Assembly: GCF_015278255.1 (NCBI RefSeq)
Contig: NZ_JADIJC010000011.1
Location: forward strand, 58,092 to 122,091
Direction of reading: 5' to 3'
DNA from: Microbacterium hibisci
GTDB taxonomy: Bacteria; Actinomycetota; Actinomycetes; Actinomycetales; Microbacteriaceae
Length of the DNA stretch: 64,000 nt
Shown piece by piece: positions 26,164 through 35,036 of this stretch. The notes beneath the pieces are model-generated. The model searched no databases. It saw only the letters and a list, made by a program, of their open reading frames with translations, and had not been told where the DNA came from. Every line of letters starts with the position of its first letter. Position 1 is the first letter of the stretch. Both the position numbers and the translations under genes were made by a program.

Positions 26164-26657
26164 CGATCCGCACGGCCACCGGCGACGACCTCGCCGCGAT
26201 CATGACGCTCGAGCGCGCCTCGTTCCCGACCGACGCGTGGTCCGAGGCGATGATGCGCGAAGAGCTCTCGTCGCCGCACGGCTGGTACGTCGTCGACGAA
26301 GAGGCGGGGCGGCTGCTCGGCTACGCGGGGCTGCGCGCGGTCGCGGGGGCGCGGGATGCCGACATCCAGACGATCACGATCACCGAGGCCTCGCGGGGCC
26401 GCGGGCGGGGCCGCTCGCTGCTGCGCGCGCTGCTCGCGGAGGCCGCGCGGCGCCGCGTGACGGATGTGTTCCTCGAGGTGCGCGCCGACAACCCCGTGGC
26501 CCAGGCGCTGTACGCCTCGGAGGGCTTCGCCGAGATCGGGCGGAAGCCGCGCTACTACCAGCCCGACGACGTCGACGCCGTGGTGATGAAGCTCGACCTG
26601 CGCGGATGGGCCCACGCCGAGACGCCGGGGGCATGGGACGGAGGGGTGTGCACGTGA
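26160..26657 (+). CDS. rimI: Ribosomal protein S18 alanine N-acetyltransferase (RimI-type GNAT)
   Basis: The 165-aa GNAT protein carries the acetyl-CoA motif A (ITITEASRGRGRGRSLLRALLAEAARR, ~74-98), FLEVRADNPVAQALYASEGFAEIGRKPRYY, and lies between tsaB and tsaD. That position is the standard location of rimI, hence the name. Its acceptor protein is not provable from sequence. The GTG start overlaps the tsaB stop, and its stop overlaps the tsaD GTG. Confidence 0.9.
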   Translation: MTIRTATGDDLAAIMTLERASFPTDAWSEAMMREELSSPHGWYVVDEEAGRLLGYAGLRAVAGARDADIQTITITEASRGRGRGRSLLRALLAEAARRRVTDVFLEVRADNPVAQALYASEGFAEIGRKPRYYQPDDVDAVVMKLDLRGWAHAETPGAWDGGVCT

Positions 26658-27721
26658 GCCGCGCGGAACCGCTGGTGCTCGGCATCGAGACGAGCTGCGA
26701 TGAGACCGGCATCGGCATCGTCCGCGGCCGCACGCTGCTGTCGAACACCATCGCCAGCTCGATGGACGAGCATGCCCGCTACGGCGGTGTCGTGCCCGAG
26801 GTCGCGGCGCGCGCGCACCTCGAGGCGCTGCAGCCGTCGATCGAGGCGGCGCTCGCCGAATCAGGCGTTCAGCTCGCCGACCTCGACGCCGTCGCGGTGA
26901 CGAGCGGACCCGGCCTCGCCGGCGCGCTCATGGTCGGCGTGGGCGCCGCCAAGGCCCTGTCGGTCTCGCTCGACAAGCCGCTCTATGCCGTCAACCACCT
27001 CGTGGGTCACATCGCCGCCGACATCCTCGATGCCGAGGCCGCGCCCCTGGAGTACCCGACCGTCGCGCTGCTCGTCAGCGGCGGGCACACGTCGCTGCTG
27101 CTCGTCCGCGACCTCACGACCGACGTCGAGCTGCTCGGCGAGACCATGGACGACGCCGCCGGCGAGGCCTTCGACAAGGTCGCGCGCCTGCTCGGGCTGC
27201 CGTACCCGGGCGGACCCGAGATCGACCGGGCCGCGGCATCCGGCGATCCGAAGGCGATCGCGTTCCCGCGAGGGCTCTCGCGCGCGTCGGACATGGCCCG
27301 TCACCGCTACGACTTCTCGTTCTCGGGGCTCAAGACGGCCGTCGCTCGCTGGGTCGAGCAGCGCAAGGCGCTGGGAGAGCCCGTGCCGGTCGCAGACGTC
27401 GCCGCGAGCTTCCGCGAGGCCGTCGTCGACGTGCTCGTCACGAAGGCGCTCGCGGCGTGCCGCGACCACGACGTTCCGCGCCTGCTGCTCGGCGGCGGCG
27501 TGATCGCCAACCGGCGTCTGCGCGAGGTCGCGCTGGAGCGCGCCGAGGCGGAGGGCGTCACCGTGCGCATCCCGCCGCTGTCGCTCTGCACCGACAACGG
27601 CGCGATGATCGCCGCGCTCACCTCCGAGCTGATCATGTCGGGCCGTGCGCCCTCGACGCTCGAGTTCGGCGCCGATTCGACCCTGCCGGTCACCGAGATC
27701 CAGGTCGCGGAGTCGGCATGA
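26654..27721 (+). CDS. tsaD: tRNA N6-adenosine threonylcarbamoyltransferase TsaD
   Basis: TsaD transfers the threonylcarbamoyl group to A37 of ANN-decoding tRNAs. The 355-aa protein shows VLGIETSCDETGIG at the start, the metal-binding NHLVGH (His115 and His119), LVSGGHTSLL, GEAFDKVARLLGLPYPGG, and a late CTDNGAMIA with the metal Asp. The GTG start overlaps rimI (GTGA), and its stop overlaps the next ATG (ATGA), so tsaB-rimI-tsaD-27718 form one coupled unit. Confidence 0.98.
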   Translation: MSRAEPLVLGIETSCDETGIGIVRGRTLLSNTIASSMDEHARYGGVVPEVAARAHLEALQPSIEAALAESGVQLADLDAVAVTSGPGLAGALMVGVGAAKALSVSLDKPLYAVNHLVGHIAADILDAEAAPLEYPTVALLVSGGHTSLLLVRDLTTDVELLGETMDDAAGEAFDKVARLLGLPYPGGPEIDRAAASGDPKAIAFPRGLSRASDMARHRYDFSFSGLKTAVARWVEQRKALGEPVPVADVAASFREAVVDVLVTKALAACRDHDVPRLLLGGGVIANRRLREVALERAEAEGVTVRIPPLSLCTDNGAMIAALTSELIMSGRAPSTLEFGADSTLPVTEIQVAESA

Positions 27722-28722
27722 CGACGGACGAGCGGATGCCGCAGCCCGACGCCTCGAAGAAGCCGGGGGCTGATGCGCCTCGGGCTGATGCGGCCGATCT
27801 CGAATCGCCGCCCGCGGGTCCAGCACGCGTTTCGTCTGCGGGCGCTGGAGCGCCCTCCGCTCAACGGCCGGAGACTGAGGATGCCGCCCGGTCGTTGAGC
27901 GAGCGAGGAACGAGCGAGACGAAACGCGTGGAGGAGTCGAACGACCTCGGTCCGCCCGCGTCGGTCGCGGCATCCGTCCCGCCCCCGTCCGCCCCTTCGA
28001 CGCCCGCGTCGGATGCCGACGGCGCCGCCCGGCCGTTGAGCGAGCGAGGAACGAGCGAGACGAAACGCGTCGAGGATTTGAGCGACCTCGGCCCGACCCC
28101 CGCGCCGGATGGCGACGGCGCCCCCCGGTCGTTGAGCGAGCGAGGAACGAGCGAGACGAAACGCGCCGAGGAGTCGAACGACCTCGGCCCGACGCCGACG
28201 CCGGCCGCGGCATCCGTCCCGCCCCCGCCGGCCCGGCCGAAGCCTGCGCCGGTCGCGGCATCCGTCCCCCCGGCCGCGGCGGCCCGGCCGACGGTGGAGG
28301 CACCCTCGCCGGACGTCGACCTGACCCACGACGCCACCCCGCTGCCGGGCGCGCACCGCGGGGGCTTCTCGCGGCTGCCGACGGCGCCCGTCGCCGTCAC
28401 CGTCGAGACGGCTCCGGCCGAGCCCGGAGGCGAGTTCACGCCCGACGACACCCAGTGGCGACCGGCCGAGCCGGCCGAGTTCCACCGCGGGCTCGGCGTG
28501 TGGGCGCTCGCGTTCGCGATCGTCGGCCTCATCGTCTCACTGTTCGTCGGCTGGGGCTTCCCGATCGGGCTCATCGCCGTGGTGTCGGGCATCATCGCGC
28601 TGCGCCGGCCGCTCGAGAGCCGCGCCGTCGCGGTGTGGGCCATCGTGCTCGGCGTGGTGTCGATCCTGTACAGCGCCGGGTGGCTGCTCTACGCCGGGTT
28701 CCGGCTCAACTTCTTCGGCTGA
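27718..28722 (+). CDS. Membrane protein with repeat-derived N-terminal half (DUF4190-like C-terminus)
   Basis: The 334-aa product has two parts. Residues ~1-240 are disordered, Pro/Ala-rich, and contain three copies of SLSERGTSETKR (or PLSERGTSETKR) plus a reversed fragment (VSSAGAGAPSAQRP). Each is the translation of a dispersed palindromic repeat. Residues ~255-334 form two or three membrane helices (LGVWALAFAIVGLIVSLFVGW, GLIAVVSGIIALRR, VWAIVLGVVSILYSAGWLLYAG) like DUF4190-type domains. ATG 27718 overlaps the tsaD stop. Function unknown. The repeats appear to have inserted into an unstructured linker while preserving frame. Confidence 0.78.
   Translation: MTTDERMPQPDASKKPGADAPRADAADLESPPAGPARVSSAGAGAPSAQRPETEDAARSLSERGTSETKRVEESNDLGPPASVAASVPPPSAPSTPASDADGAARPLSERGTSETKRVEDLSDLGPTPAPDGDGAPRSLSERGTSETKRAEESNDLGPTPTPAAASVPPPPARPKPAPVAASVPPAAAARPTVEAPSPDVDLTHDATPLPGAHRGGFSRLPTAPVAVTVETAPAEPGGEFTPDDTQWRPAEPAEFHRGLGVWALAFAIVGLIVSLFVGWGFPIGLIAVVSGIIALRRPLESRAVAVWAIVLGVVSILYSAGWLLYAGFRLNFFG
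27827..28164. repeat. Four dispersed palindromic repeats inside a coding sequence
   Basis: An inverted variant lies at 27827-27865 (GCGTTTCGTCTGCGG...CTCAACG). Three 35-bp long-form direct copies lie at 27893-27927, 28034-28068 and 28130-28164. All three direct copies sit in the same reading frame, and their spacings (141 and 96 bp) are multiples of three. Confidence 0.95.
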
Positions 28723-28735
28723 GGCGCCCGCGCCG

Positions 28736-29938
28736 TCAGACCCGGTCGGCGAGGATCGCGGTGCGGCGCGAGCCGATCCGGGTGAGGAGCAGCGTCGCCG
28801 ACGCCGAGCCGCGCAGCTTCAGGCGCGTGCGCAGCACGGCGGGGTCGACATCCACCCCCCGCTTCTTGATCTCCAGCCGGCCGATGTCGCGCTCTCGCAG
28901 CGCCCGGCCGAGGGCTTTCACGTCGAAAGGCAGCACCTCGCGCACGCGGAACGTCGAGACGAACGGCGACGTCAGTGCCGCGTCCGACGTGAGGTACGCG
29001 ATGTGCTCGTCGAGCATGCCGGCCTCGAGCGAACGGGCGACGTCGCCGATGAGCCTGGCCCGGATGACGGCGCCGTCGGGCTCGTGCAGGAAGGCGCCGA
29101 GGTCGCGCACCGGCTCGTCCGCGGCATCCGTCTCCGCCGTCAGCTCGTGCGCCCTCTCCTCGCCGTCGGCGTCGCGGCGGATCACGAGAGCCGCACGCCG
29201 CACCCCCTCGCGCGCGAGCGCGCCCGACCAGAGCACCAGCTCGACGGTCGAGCCGTCGGCGCTCACCCACTGCGCCTCGACGTCGTCGGGGATGAGGTCG
29301 CGGTCGAGGCCCGGCCCGAGCTTCACGCCGACGGGCATGCGGCGCGCGAGGTCGAACACCCAGTCCAGCGGCGGCGACCAGTCCTCGGGGCGCGTGCGGG
29401 CGGTCTCGCTGTGCCCGGCGGTGCGGCGCGCGGGATCGAGCCACACGGCGTCGACGCCGTCGAGGTCGGTGTCTTCGGCGGCGCCGTGGCGCACGTCGGC
29501 GTCGGCGCCGAACGGGGCGAGGTTGTAGGCCGCGAGGGCGGCGGTGAGCTCGTCGGCGTCCACCGCGAGCACCTGCAGCCCGAGACCGGCGAGCCCGAGT
29601 GCGTCGCCGCCGATGCCGCAGCCGAGGTCGGCCACGCGCGTGAAGCCCGCGTCGCGGAACCGTGCCGCGTGCCGGGCGGCGATCGGCAGGCGCGTCGCCT
29701 GCTCGAGCCCGGCACGGGTGAAGAGCATGCGCTCGGCGAGGTCGCCGAACTTGGCGCGCGCGCGGGTGCGCAGCCGCGCCTGACCCACGACGGCCGACAC
29801 CAGGTCGGGGGAGTGGCCGTCGCGACGCAGCCGGGAGACCGCCTTCGCGACGTCGTCGGCGGAGTCGATCGGGGGCATCGCGTCGAGCAGACGCAGGCCT
29901 TCGGGGGTCAGGAGCGCGGTCAGCTCGGCCATCTCCAT
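28736..29938 (-). CDS. Class I SAM-dependent methyltransferase with THUMP-like C-terminal domain
   Basis: The 400-aa protein has an N-terminal helical part (~1-90), SAM-binding motif I VADLGCGIGGDALGLA (~100-115), VDADE for motif II, and DAVWLDPARRT (~163-173). The last resembles the catalytic-site loop of rRNA/tRNA guanine methyltransferases. The C-terminal ~80 residues (DIGRLEIKKRGVDVDPAVLRTRLKLRG) match THUMP-like domains that bind RNA. An RNA methyltransferase is likely, but the target is unknown. Minus-strand TAGGCT ends 8 nt before the ATG. It ends 13 bp from the convergent gene. Confidence 0.85.
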   Translation of the reverse strand: MEMAELTALLTPEGLRLLDAMPPIDSADDVAKAVSRLRRDGHSPDLVSAVVGQARLRTRARAKFGDLAERMLFTRAGLEQATRLPIAARHAARFRDAGFTRVADLGCGIGGDALGLAGLGLQVLAVDADELTAALAAYNLAPFGADADVRHGAAEDTDLDGVDAVWLDPARRTAGHSETARTRPEDWSPPLDWVFDLARRMPVGVKLGPGLDRDLIPDDVEAQWVSADGSTVELVLWSGALAREGVRRAALVIRRDADGEERAHELTAETDAADEPVRDLGAFLHEPDGAVIRARLIGDVARSLEAGMLDEHIAYLTSDAALTSPFVSTFRVREVLPFDVKALGRALRERDIGRLEIKKRGVDVDPAVLRTRLKLRGSASATLLLTRIGSRRTAILADRV

Positions 29939-30004
29939 CCGGCCAGCCTATGCCGCGCCCGCAGGTCGCGATGTCGAAGTGCGCGATGTCCGAATACGAC
30001 GGTG

Positions 30005-30078
30005 GCTGGCACTCACGTTGCATGAGTGCCAGCCGGTTGCCTAGACTGCTGTCAGCACTCTCAACGTCAGAGTGCTAA
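30005..30078 (+). promoter_or_regulatory. groES promoter with two CIRCE operators
   Basis: Two HrcA-binding CIRCE elements are visible, both with the canonical 9-bp spacer. CIRCE1 is CTGGCACTC-N9-GAGTGCCAG (30006-30032). CIRCE2 is TCAGCACTC-N9-GAGTGCTAA (30052-30078), close to the consensus. Between them lies a promoter, TTGCAT (30018-30023) and TAGACT (30042-30047), with 18 bp between. The operators therefore bracket the -35 and the start site, as expected for HrcA repression. Confidence 0.9.
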
Positions 30079-30111
30079 CGAGTCTTAGTCTCAAGAAAGA
30101 AGAGGTAGACC

Positions 30112-30408
30112 GTGTCGGTTTCCATCAAGCCGCTCGAGGACCGCATCGTCATCAAGCAGGTCGAGGCCGAGCAGACCACGTCCAGCGGTCTGGTCATCCC
30201 CGACACCGCCAAGGAGAAGCCCCAGGAGGGCGAGGTCGTGGCGGTGGGCCCGGGTCGTATCGACGACAACGGCAACCGCATCCCGCTCGACGTCGCCGTC
30301 GGCGACCGCGTGATCTACAGCAAGTACGGCGGAACCGAGGTCAAGTTCGGCGGCGACGAGTTCCTCGTCCTGTCGGCTCGCGACGTCCTCGCGGTCGTCG
30401 TTCGCTGA
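30112..30408 (+). CDS. groES: Co-chaperonin GroES
   Basis: GroES caps the GroEL cylinder in ATP-driven folding. The 98-aa product is full length: SIKPLEDRIVIKQVEAEQTTSSGLVIPDTAKEKPQEG with the mobile loop at ~20-35, YSKYGGTEVKF, and LVLSARDVLAVV. The GTG start has an AGAAGAGG Shine-Dalgarno. No groEL follows. A strong hairpin terminates the message and rarD comes next, so the chaperonin partner must be elsewhere, as in many actinobacteria with a separate groEL. Confidence 0.98.
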   Translation: MSVSIKPLEDRIVIKQVEAEQTTSSGLVIPDTAKEKPQEGEVVAVGPGRIDDNGNRIPLDVAVGDRVIYSKYGGTEVKFGGDEFLVLSARDVLAVVVR

Positions 30409-30429
30409 GTTCCGCGCACAGCGCGTACC

Positions 30430-30463
30430 GAGAGGGTCGGATGCTTCGGCATCCGGCCCTCTC
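30430..30463 (+). terminator. groES terminator
   Basis: A near-continuous stem, GAGAGGG..GGATGC-TTCG-GCATCC..CCCTCTC, has a stable UUCG tetraloop and one internal mismatch, starting 21 bp after groES. This supports a monocistronic groES. Confidence 0.88.
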
Positions 30464-30581
30464 GCCGTATCCGGCGTCGGACGCCGCGGTGGCAGGAATG
30501 CACGCAGGAACGGCAGGAGACGGATGCCGCGCCACGTCGTCGGCGACCGGGCGCCGCACCGCGCGGGCGTAGGCTGACTCG

Positions 30582-31598
30582 GTGAGTCGCGAGCATCCGT
30601 CCCGGTCCGAACGCGGTGAAGCGGAGTGCCTGGATGACTCGACGGCGCTTCCCCTCGGTGTGACGACCGGCAGCACCCGTGCGGTGCAGACCGCCGAGGA
30701 GGCGCGCGAGCGCAGCCTCGGGGGCATCTTCACCTTCAGCGCGTACGTGCTGTGGGGGTTCCTGCCGCTGTACTTCCTGCTGCTCGTGCCGACCGGGCCG
30801 TGGGAGCTCGTGGCCTGGCGCATCGTGCTGTCGCTGGTCTTCTGCGCGCTGCTGCTCACGGTGACCCGCACGTGGCCGCGCCTGGCCGCGATCTTCCGGC
30901 AGCCGAAGGTGCTCGGCCTCACCGTGATCGCGGGCCTGCTGATCTACGTCAACTGGCAGGTCTTCATCTACGGGGCGTTGAACGACCACGTCATCGAGAC
31001 GAGCCTCGGCTACTTCATCAACCCGATCGCGACGGTGCTGCTCGCGGTGCTGGTGCTGCGCGAGCGACTTCGGCCGACGCAGTGGGTCGCGATCGGCATC
31101 GCCACGGTGGCTGTGCTCGTCATCATGATCGGCTACGGCGCATTCCCGTGGATCGCGCTGACCCTTGCGGCGTCGTTCGGCTGCTACGGCCTGGTGAAGA
31201 AGAAGGTGGGGCCTTCCGTCGACGCCGTGAGCGGTCTCACCCTCGAGACACTCTGGCTGACGCCGATCGCCGTCGTCGTGCTGGTCGTCGTCGGCGTCTC
31301 CGAAGGACTCACGATGGGCGCCGCGGGCTGGGGCCACGCGGTGCTGCTGAGCCTCGCGGGCGTCATCACGGCGGTGCCGCTGCTGCTCTTCGCGGCCGGC
31401 GCTCGGCGGGTGTCGCTCACGACGATCGGGCTGCTGCAGTTCGTGGCGCCGATCCTGCAGTTCCTCATCGGCTGGCTGGTGCTCCAGGAGCCCATGCCGC
31501 TCGAGCGCTGGATCGGCTTCGGGCTGGTGTGGGTCGCGCTGACGGTGCTCACGGTGGACTCGCTCCTGCACGCGCGACGCGCCCGGGCTGCGGCGTAG
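30582..31598 (+). CDS. rarD: EamA-family transporter RarD
   Basis: The 338-aa protein is a ten-helix EamA/DMT permease. The RarD subgroup signatures are GIFTFSAYVLWGFLPLYFLLL near residue 45, VNWQVFIYGALNDHVIETSLGYFINPIATVLLAVLVLRERL (~125-165), and LLLFAAGARRVSLTTIGLLQFVAPILQFLIGW. E. coli RarD is linked to chloramphenicol tolerance, but the substrate is unknown. GTG 30582 follows TAGGCT by about 8 nt (leaderless). The first ~45 residues are hydrophilic and poorly conserved, so a later start is possible. Confidence 0.92.
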   Translation: MSREHPSRSERGEAECLDDSTALPLGVTTGSTRAVQTAEEARERSLGGIFTFSAYVLWGFLPLYFLLLVPTGPWELVAWRIVLSLVFCALLLTVTRTWPRLAAIFRQPKVLGLTVIAGLLIYVNWQVFIYGALNDHVIETSLGYFINPIATVLLAVLVLRERLRPTQWVAIGIATVAVLVIMIGYGAFPWIALTLAASFGCYGLVKKKVGPSVDAVSGLTLETLWLTPIAVVVLVVVGVSEGLTMGAAGWGHAVLLSLAGVITAVPLLLFAAGARRVSLTTIGLLQFVAPILQFLIGWLVLQEPMPLERWIGFGLVWVALTVLTVDSLLHARRARAAA

Positions 31599-31616
31599 TC
31601 GCCGAGACGCGACGAC

Positions 31617-31625
31617 TTATCCACA
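31617..31625 (+). promoter_or_regulatory. Perfect DnaA box upstream of livJ
   Basis: TTATCCACA is an exact consensus DnaA-binding 9-mer, 175 bp before livJ. A second exact copy in opposite orientation lies at 37441-37449, upstream of livH. No box cluster or AT-rich unwinding region is present, so this is not an origin. It may be a regulatory or titration site. Confidence 0.6.
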
Positions 31626-31791
31626 GCCGGAGCGTCGGAGAGGGCGTGAAAAATGCCTCCCGACCACGTATTTCAAGCTGTTACAGATCGTTAACGAACG
31701 GCAACATTGCCGACGCGTGAACGCGGTTAGGTTTAGTGCACTGGGTCGGCGCCCGAGCCGTTCCCGTGGTAACCACACAGCAAGGAGCAAC

Positions 31792-33078
31792 ATGAGCGTC
31801 TTCACCCGCTCGCGCAAGTCCACCGTGCTCGGCGGTCTTGCGCTCATCGGCGCAAGCGCCCTGGTCCTCGCCGGCTGCGCCGGCGGCGGCGACGGTGACG
31901 GCGGCGACGAGCCGACCGAAACCACTGGCGCCGTCGAGGACCTGACCCTCAAGATCGGCACGGCCCTGCCGCAGACCGGCAACCTCGCCTTCCTCGGCCC
32001 GCCGGAGGAGGCCGGTGTCGCCTACGCGCAGTCCGTGATCAACGAGTACGCCGAGACCACGGGTCTCGACGTCGACGTCGTCTGGGGCGACTCGGGCGAC
32101 CTCGACAACAAGGCCTACGAGACCGAGGTGCCTCGCGTCCTGGCCGAGGACGTTGCCGCGATCATCGGCGCCGCGTCGTCGGGCGTCTCGCTGCAGTTCA
32201 TCGACCAGGTCGTCGGCGAAGGCGTCATCCAGTTCTCGCCGGCCAACACCTCCGACCAGTTCACGACGTACGAAGACAACGGGCTCTACTTCCGCACCGC
32301 TCCGTCCGACGTGCTCCAGGGTGAGGTCCACGGCAACTTCGTCGCCGAGGAGGGCCACCAGACGCTCGGCATGATCGTGCTGAACGACGCGTACGGCACC
32401 GGTCTCGCGAAGTACATCCAGGAGGCCTTCGAGGCCGCCGGTGGCGAGGTCGTCGCACAGCCGACCTACAACCAGGGCGACACGTCCTTCGACGCGCAGA
32501 TCTCCGAGGTGCTCGCGGCCGACCCCGACGCGATCACGGTGATCAGCTTCGACGAGGCCAAGACGATCCTGCCGGCCCTCGTCGGCGCCGGATGGGACCC
32601 GAACAACCTCTACCTGGTCGACGGCAACGTGGCCAACTACAGCGAGGACTTCGCGCCTGGTCTGCTCGAGGGCGCCAAGGGCACCTACCCGGGTCCGACT
32701 CCCGCGCAGGTGCAGGACTTCATCGACGGTCTCGACGCGTTCGTGGAGGAGTCGGGCGACGCCGCGCTGTCCGACTACACCTACGCCCCCGAGTCGTACG
32801 ACGCGACCGTCCTGCTCGCTCTGGCGGCGCTGGCCGCTCAGTCGACCGACCCGGCCGAGATCGCCGAGAAGCTGATCGAGGTCTCGGGCGGTTCCGGCGA
32901 CGGCGAGAAGTGCGAGACGTTCGAGGCGTGCGCCGACATCATCCTCGCCGGTGACGTGGCGGACTACGACGGCGTCTCCAGCCCGGTGACGTTCGACGAG
33001 GTCGGTGACCCCACCGAGGGCTTCATCAACATCTACCAGTACGGAGCGGACAACACCTTCGCCCCGTACGAGGGCTGA
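31792..33078 (+). CDS. livJ: ABC transporter substrate-binding lipoprotein, branched-chain amino acid type
   Basis: This periplasmic-binding-fold lipoprotein captures a small substrate for the importer encoded by the convergent livFGMH genes. The 428-aa precursor has a signal peptide with lipobox LVLAGC (Cys at about residue 26), then a Gly/Asp-rich linker and the Peripla_BP_6 fold (IGTALPQTGNLAFLGPPEEAGVAYAQSVINEY, AAIIGAASSGVSLQ, MIVLNDAYGTGLAKYIQEAF, YTYAPESYDATVLLALA). ATG 31792 has an AAGGAG Shine-Dalgarno. Branched-chain amino acids are the default, but amide, urea and other ligands occur in this family. Confidence 0.92.
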   Translation: MSVFTRSRKSTVLGGLALIGASALVLAGCAGGGDGDGGDEPTETTGAVEDLTLKIGTALPQTGNLAFLGPPEEAGVAYAQSVINEYAETTGLDVDVVWGDSGDLDNKAYETEVPRVLAEDVAAIIGAASSGVSLQFIDQVVGEGVIQFSPANTSDQFTTYEDNGLYFRTAPSDVLQGEVHGNFVAEEGHQTLGMIVLNDAYGTGLAKYIQEAFEAAGGEVVAQPTYNQGDTSFDAQISEVLAADPDAITVISFDEAKTILPALVGAGWDPNNLYLVDGNVANYSEDFAPGLLEGAKGTYPGPTPAQVQDFIDGLDAFVEESGDAALSDYTYAPESYDATVLLALAALAAQSTDPAEIAEKLIEVSGGSGDGEKCETFEACADIILAGDVADYDGVSSPVTFDEVGDPTEGFINIYQYGADNTFAPYEG

Positions 33079-33093
33079 GCCCCCTCGCTCCAC

Positions 33094-33129
33094 GGAACGC
33101 CCCCGGGTCTTCGGACCCGGGGGCGTTCC
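33094..33129 (+). terminator. livJ terminator
   Basis: A perfect 16-bp stem, GGAACGCCCCCGGGTC paired with GACCCGGGGGCGTTCC, with a TTCG tetraloop, lies 15 bp after livJ. Confidence 0.9.
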
Positions 33130-33241
33130 CGTTTCTGCGGGCGGGCGTGTCTCCGCCGGTCGCGGCAGCAAGCGGGCGCGGTGGCGCTCCGTCGTGTGCG
33201 CGGGGGGCGTGCGGCGGCGCCTGGCCGCGCGGGCACGAAGA

Positions 33242-33279
33242 AAGCGGGGGACGGATGCCGCGGCATCCGTCCCCCGCTT
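33242..33279. terminator. Perfect 38-bp palindrome between livJ and livF
   Basis: Two 19-nt arms (AAGCGGGGGACGGATGCCG and its exact complement) meet with no loop, 15 bp from the livF stop. It sits where the convergent livJ and livFGMH transcripts end and probably terminates the minus-strand operon. The centre is GGATGCCGCGGCATCC, the window-wide motif in both orientations. Confidence 0.8.
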
Positions 33280-33294
33280 CGCTCTGTGGAAGGC

Positions 33295-34031
<737 letters not shown>

Positions 34032-34035
<4 letters not shown>

Positions 34036-35036
34036 TTTCCGTCCTCCTTCTGTTCCTCGGCGAGGCCCTCGTCGGCAAGCGCCTCGGCGGTGACCGACGC
34101 GGAGGCGTCGGCATCCGTCGTCGGGTCAGCTTCGATCACGTCGATGCGTCCGGTGACGACACCCAGGTCGAGCTCCTGGTGCGCGCCGAGGTAGGCGTCG
34201 ATCACCGCGGGATTCTTCATCACCGAGTCGGGGTCGCCCTCGGCGACGATGCGGCCCTCGGCCATGACGACGACCCAGTCGGCGATGTGACGCACCATGT
34301 GCATGTCGTGCTCGACGAAGAGGACGGTCATACCCTCCTCCTTGAGATCGAGGATGTGATCCAGGAGGGACTGCGTCAGCGCGGGGTTCACGCCGGCCAT
34401 CGGCTCGTCGAGCATCACCAGAGTGGGCTCGGTCATGAGCGAACGGGCCATCTCGAGGAGCTTGCGCTGACCGCCCGACAGGCTGGCCGCGAAGTCGTCG
34501 GCCTTCGCGTCGAGCTTGAACTTCGTCAGCAGCTCCATGGCGCGGTCTTCGAGCGCGGCATCCTGCGATCGCCACAGTGCGGGGATCATGCCCGCCCAGA
34601 ACTTCTCGCCGCGCTGATTCGGCGCGCCGAGCTTCATGTTCTCCATGACGGTCAGCAGGCCCAGCGCCTTGGTGAGCTGGAACGTGCGGACCAGGCCCAT
34701 GCGCGAGACCTTGTACGCCGGAACACCCGACAGCGACTTGCCGTCGAAGGTCCAGGTGCCGTGGTCGGGCTTGTCGAACCCGGTCAGCAGGTTGAACAGT
34801 GTCGTCTTGCCGGCGCCGTTCGGGCCGATGAGCGCGGTGATCGCCCCGCGGGGGATCTCGAGGTGCTGGACGTCGACAGCGGTCACACCGCCGAACGCGC
34901 GGTGGACGCCGTCGGCGACGATGATCGGGTCGACCTTGGCGACGCCGGGGACCGCCTCGCCGCGGTGAAGGCCCGTGGTCTTCGGGCGGGCGACGGGCGC
35001 CGACCCGGTCTCGGGGTGAGCAGCGTTACTTGACAA
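34032..35036 (-). CDS. livG: ABC importer ATP-binding protein LivG
   Basis: The 334-aa ATPase has Walker A GPNGAGKTT, LSGGQRKLLEMARSLM and Walker B LVMLDEPMAGVNP, with LivG-type FRLTKALGLLTVMENMKLG and HDMHMVRHIADWVVVMAEGRIV. Extra residues before (~1-35) and after the domain (~45, acidic) make it longer than the usual ~255 aa. The start appears to be TTG 35036, with AAGGAG 7 nt upstream, overlapping the end of livM by 11 bp. Confidence 0.94.

Noticed and set aside
31617..31625. Replication origin
   Set aside because: Only a single perfect DnaA box is present. There is no box cluster, no AT-rich unwinding element, and no dnaA/dnaN nearby.
31723..31750. IdeR/DtxR iron box before livJ (TTAGGTTTAG)
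   Set aside because: Only the left half matches the 19-bp consensus and there is no dyad.
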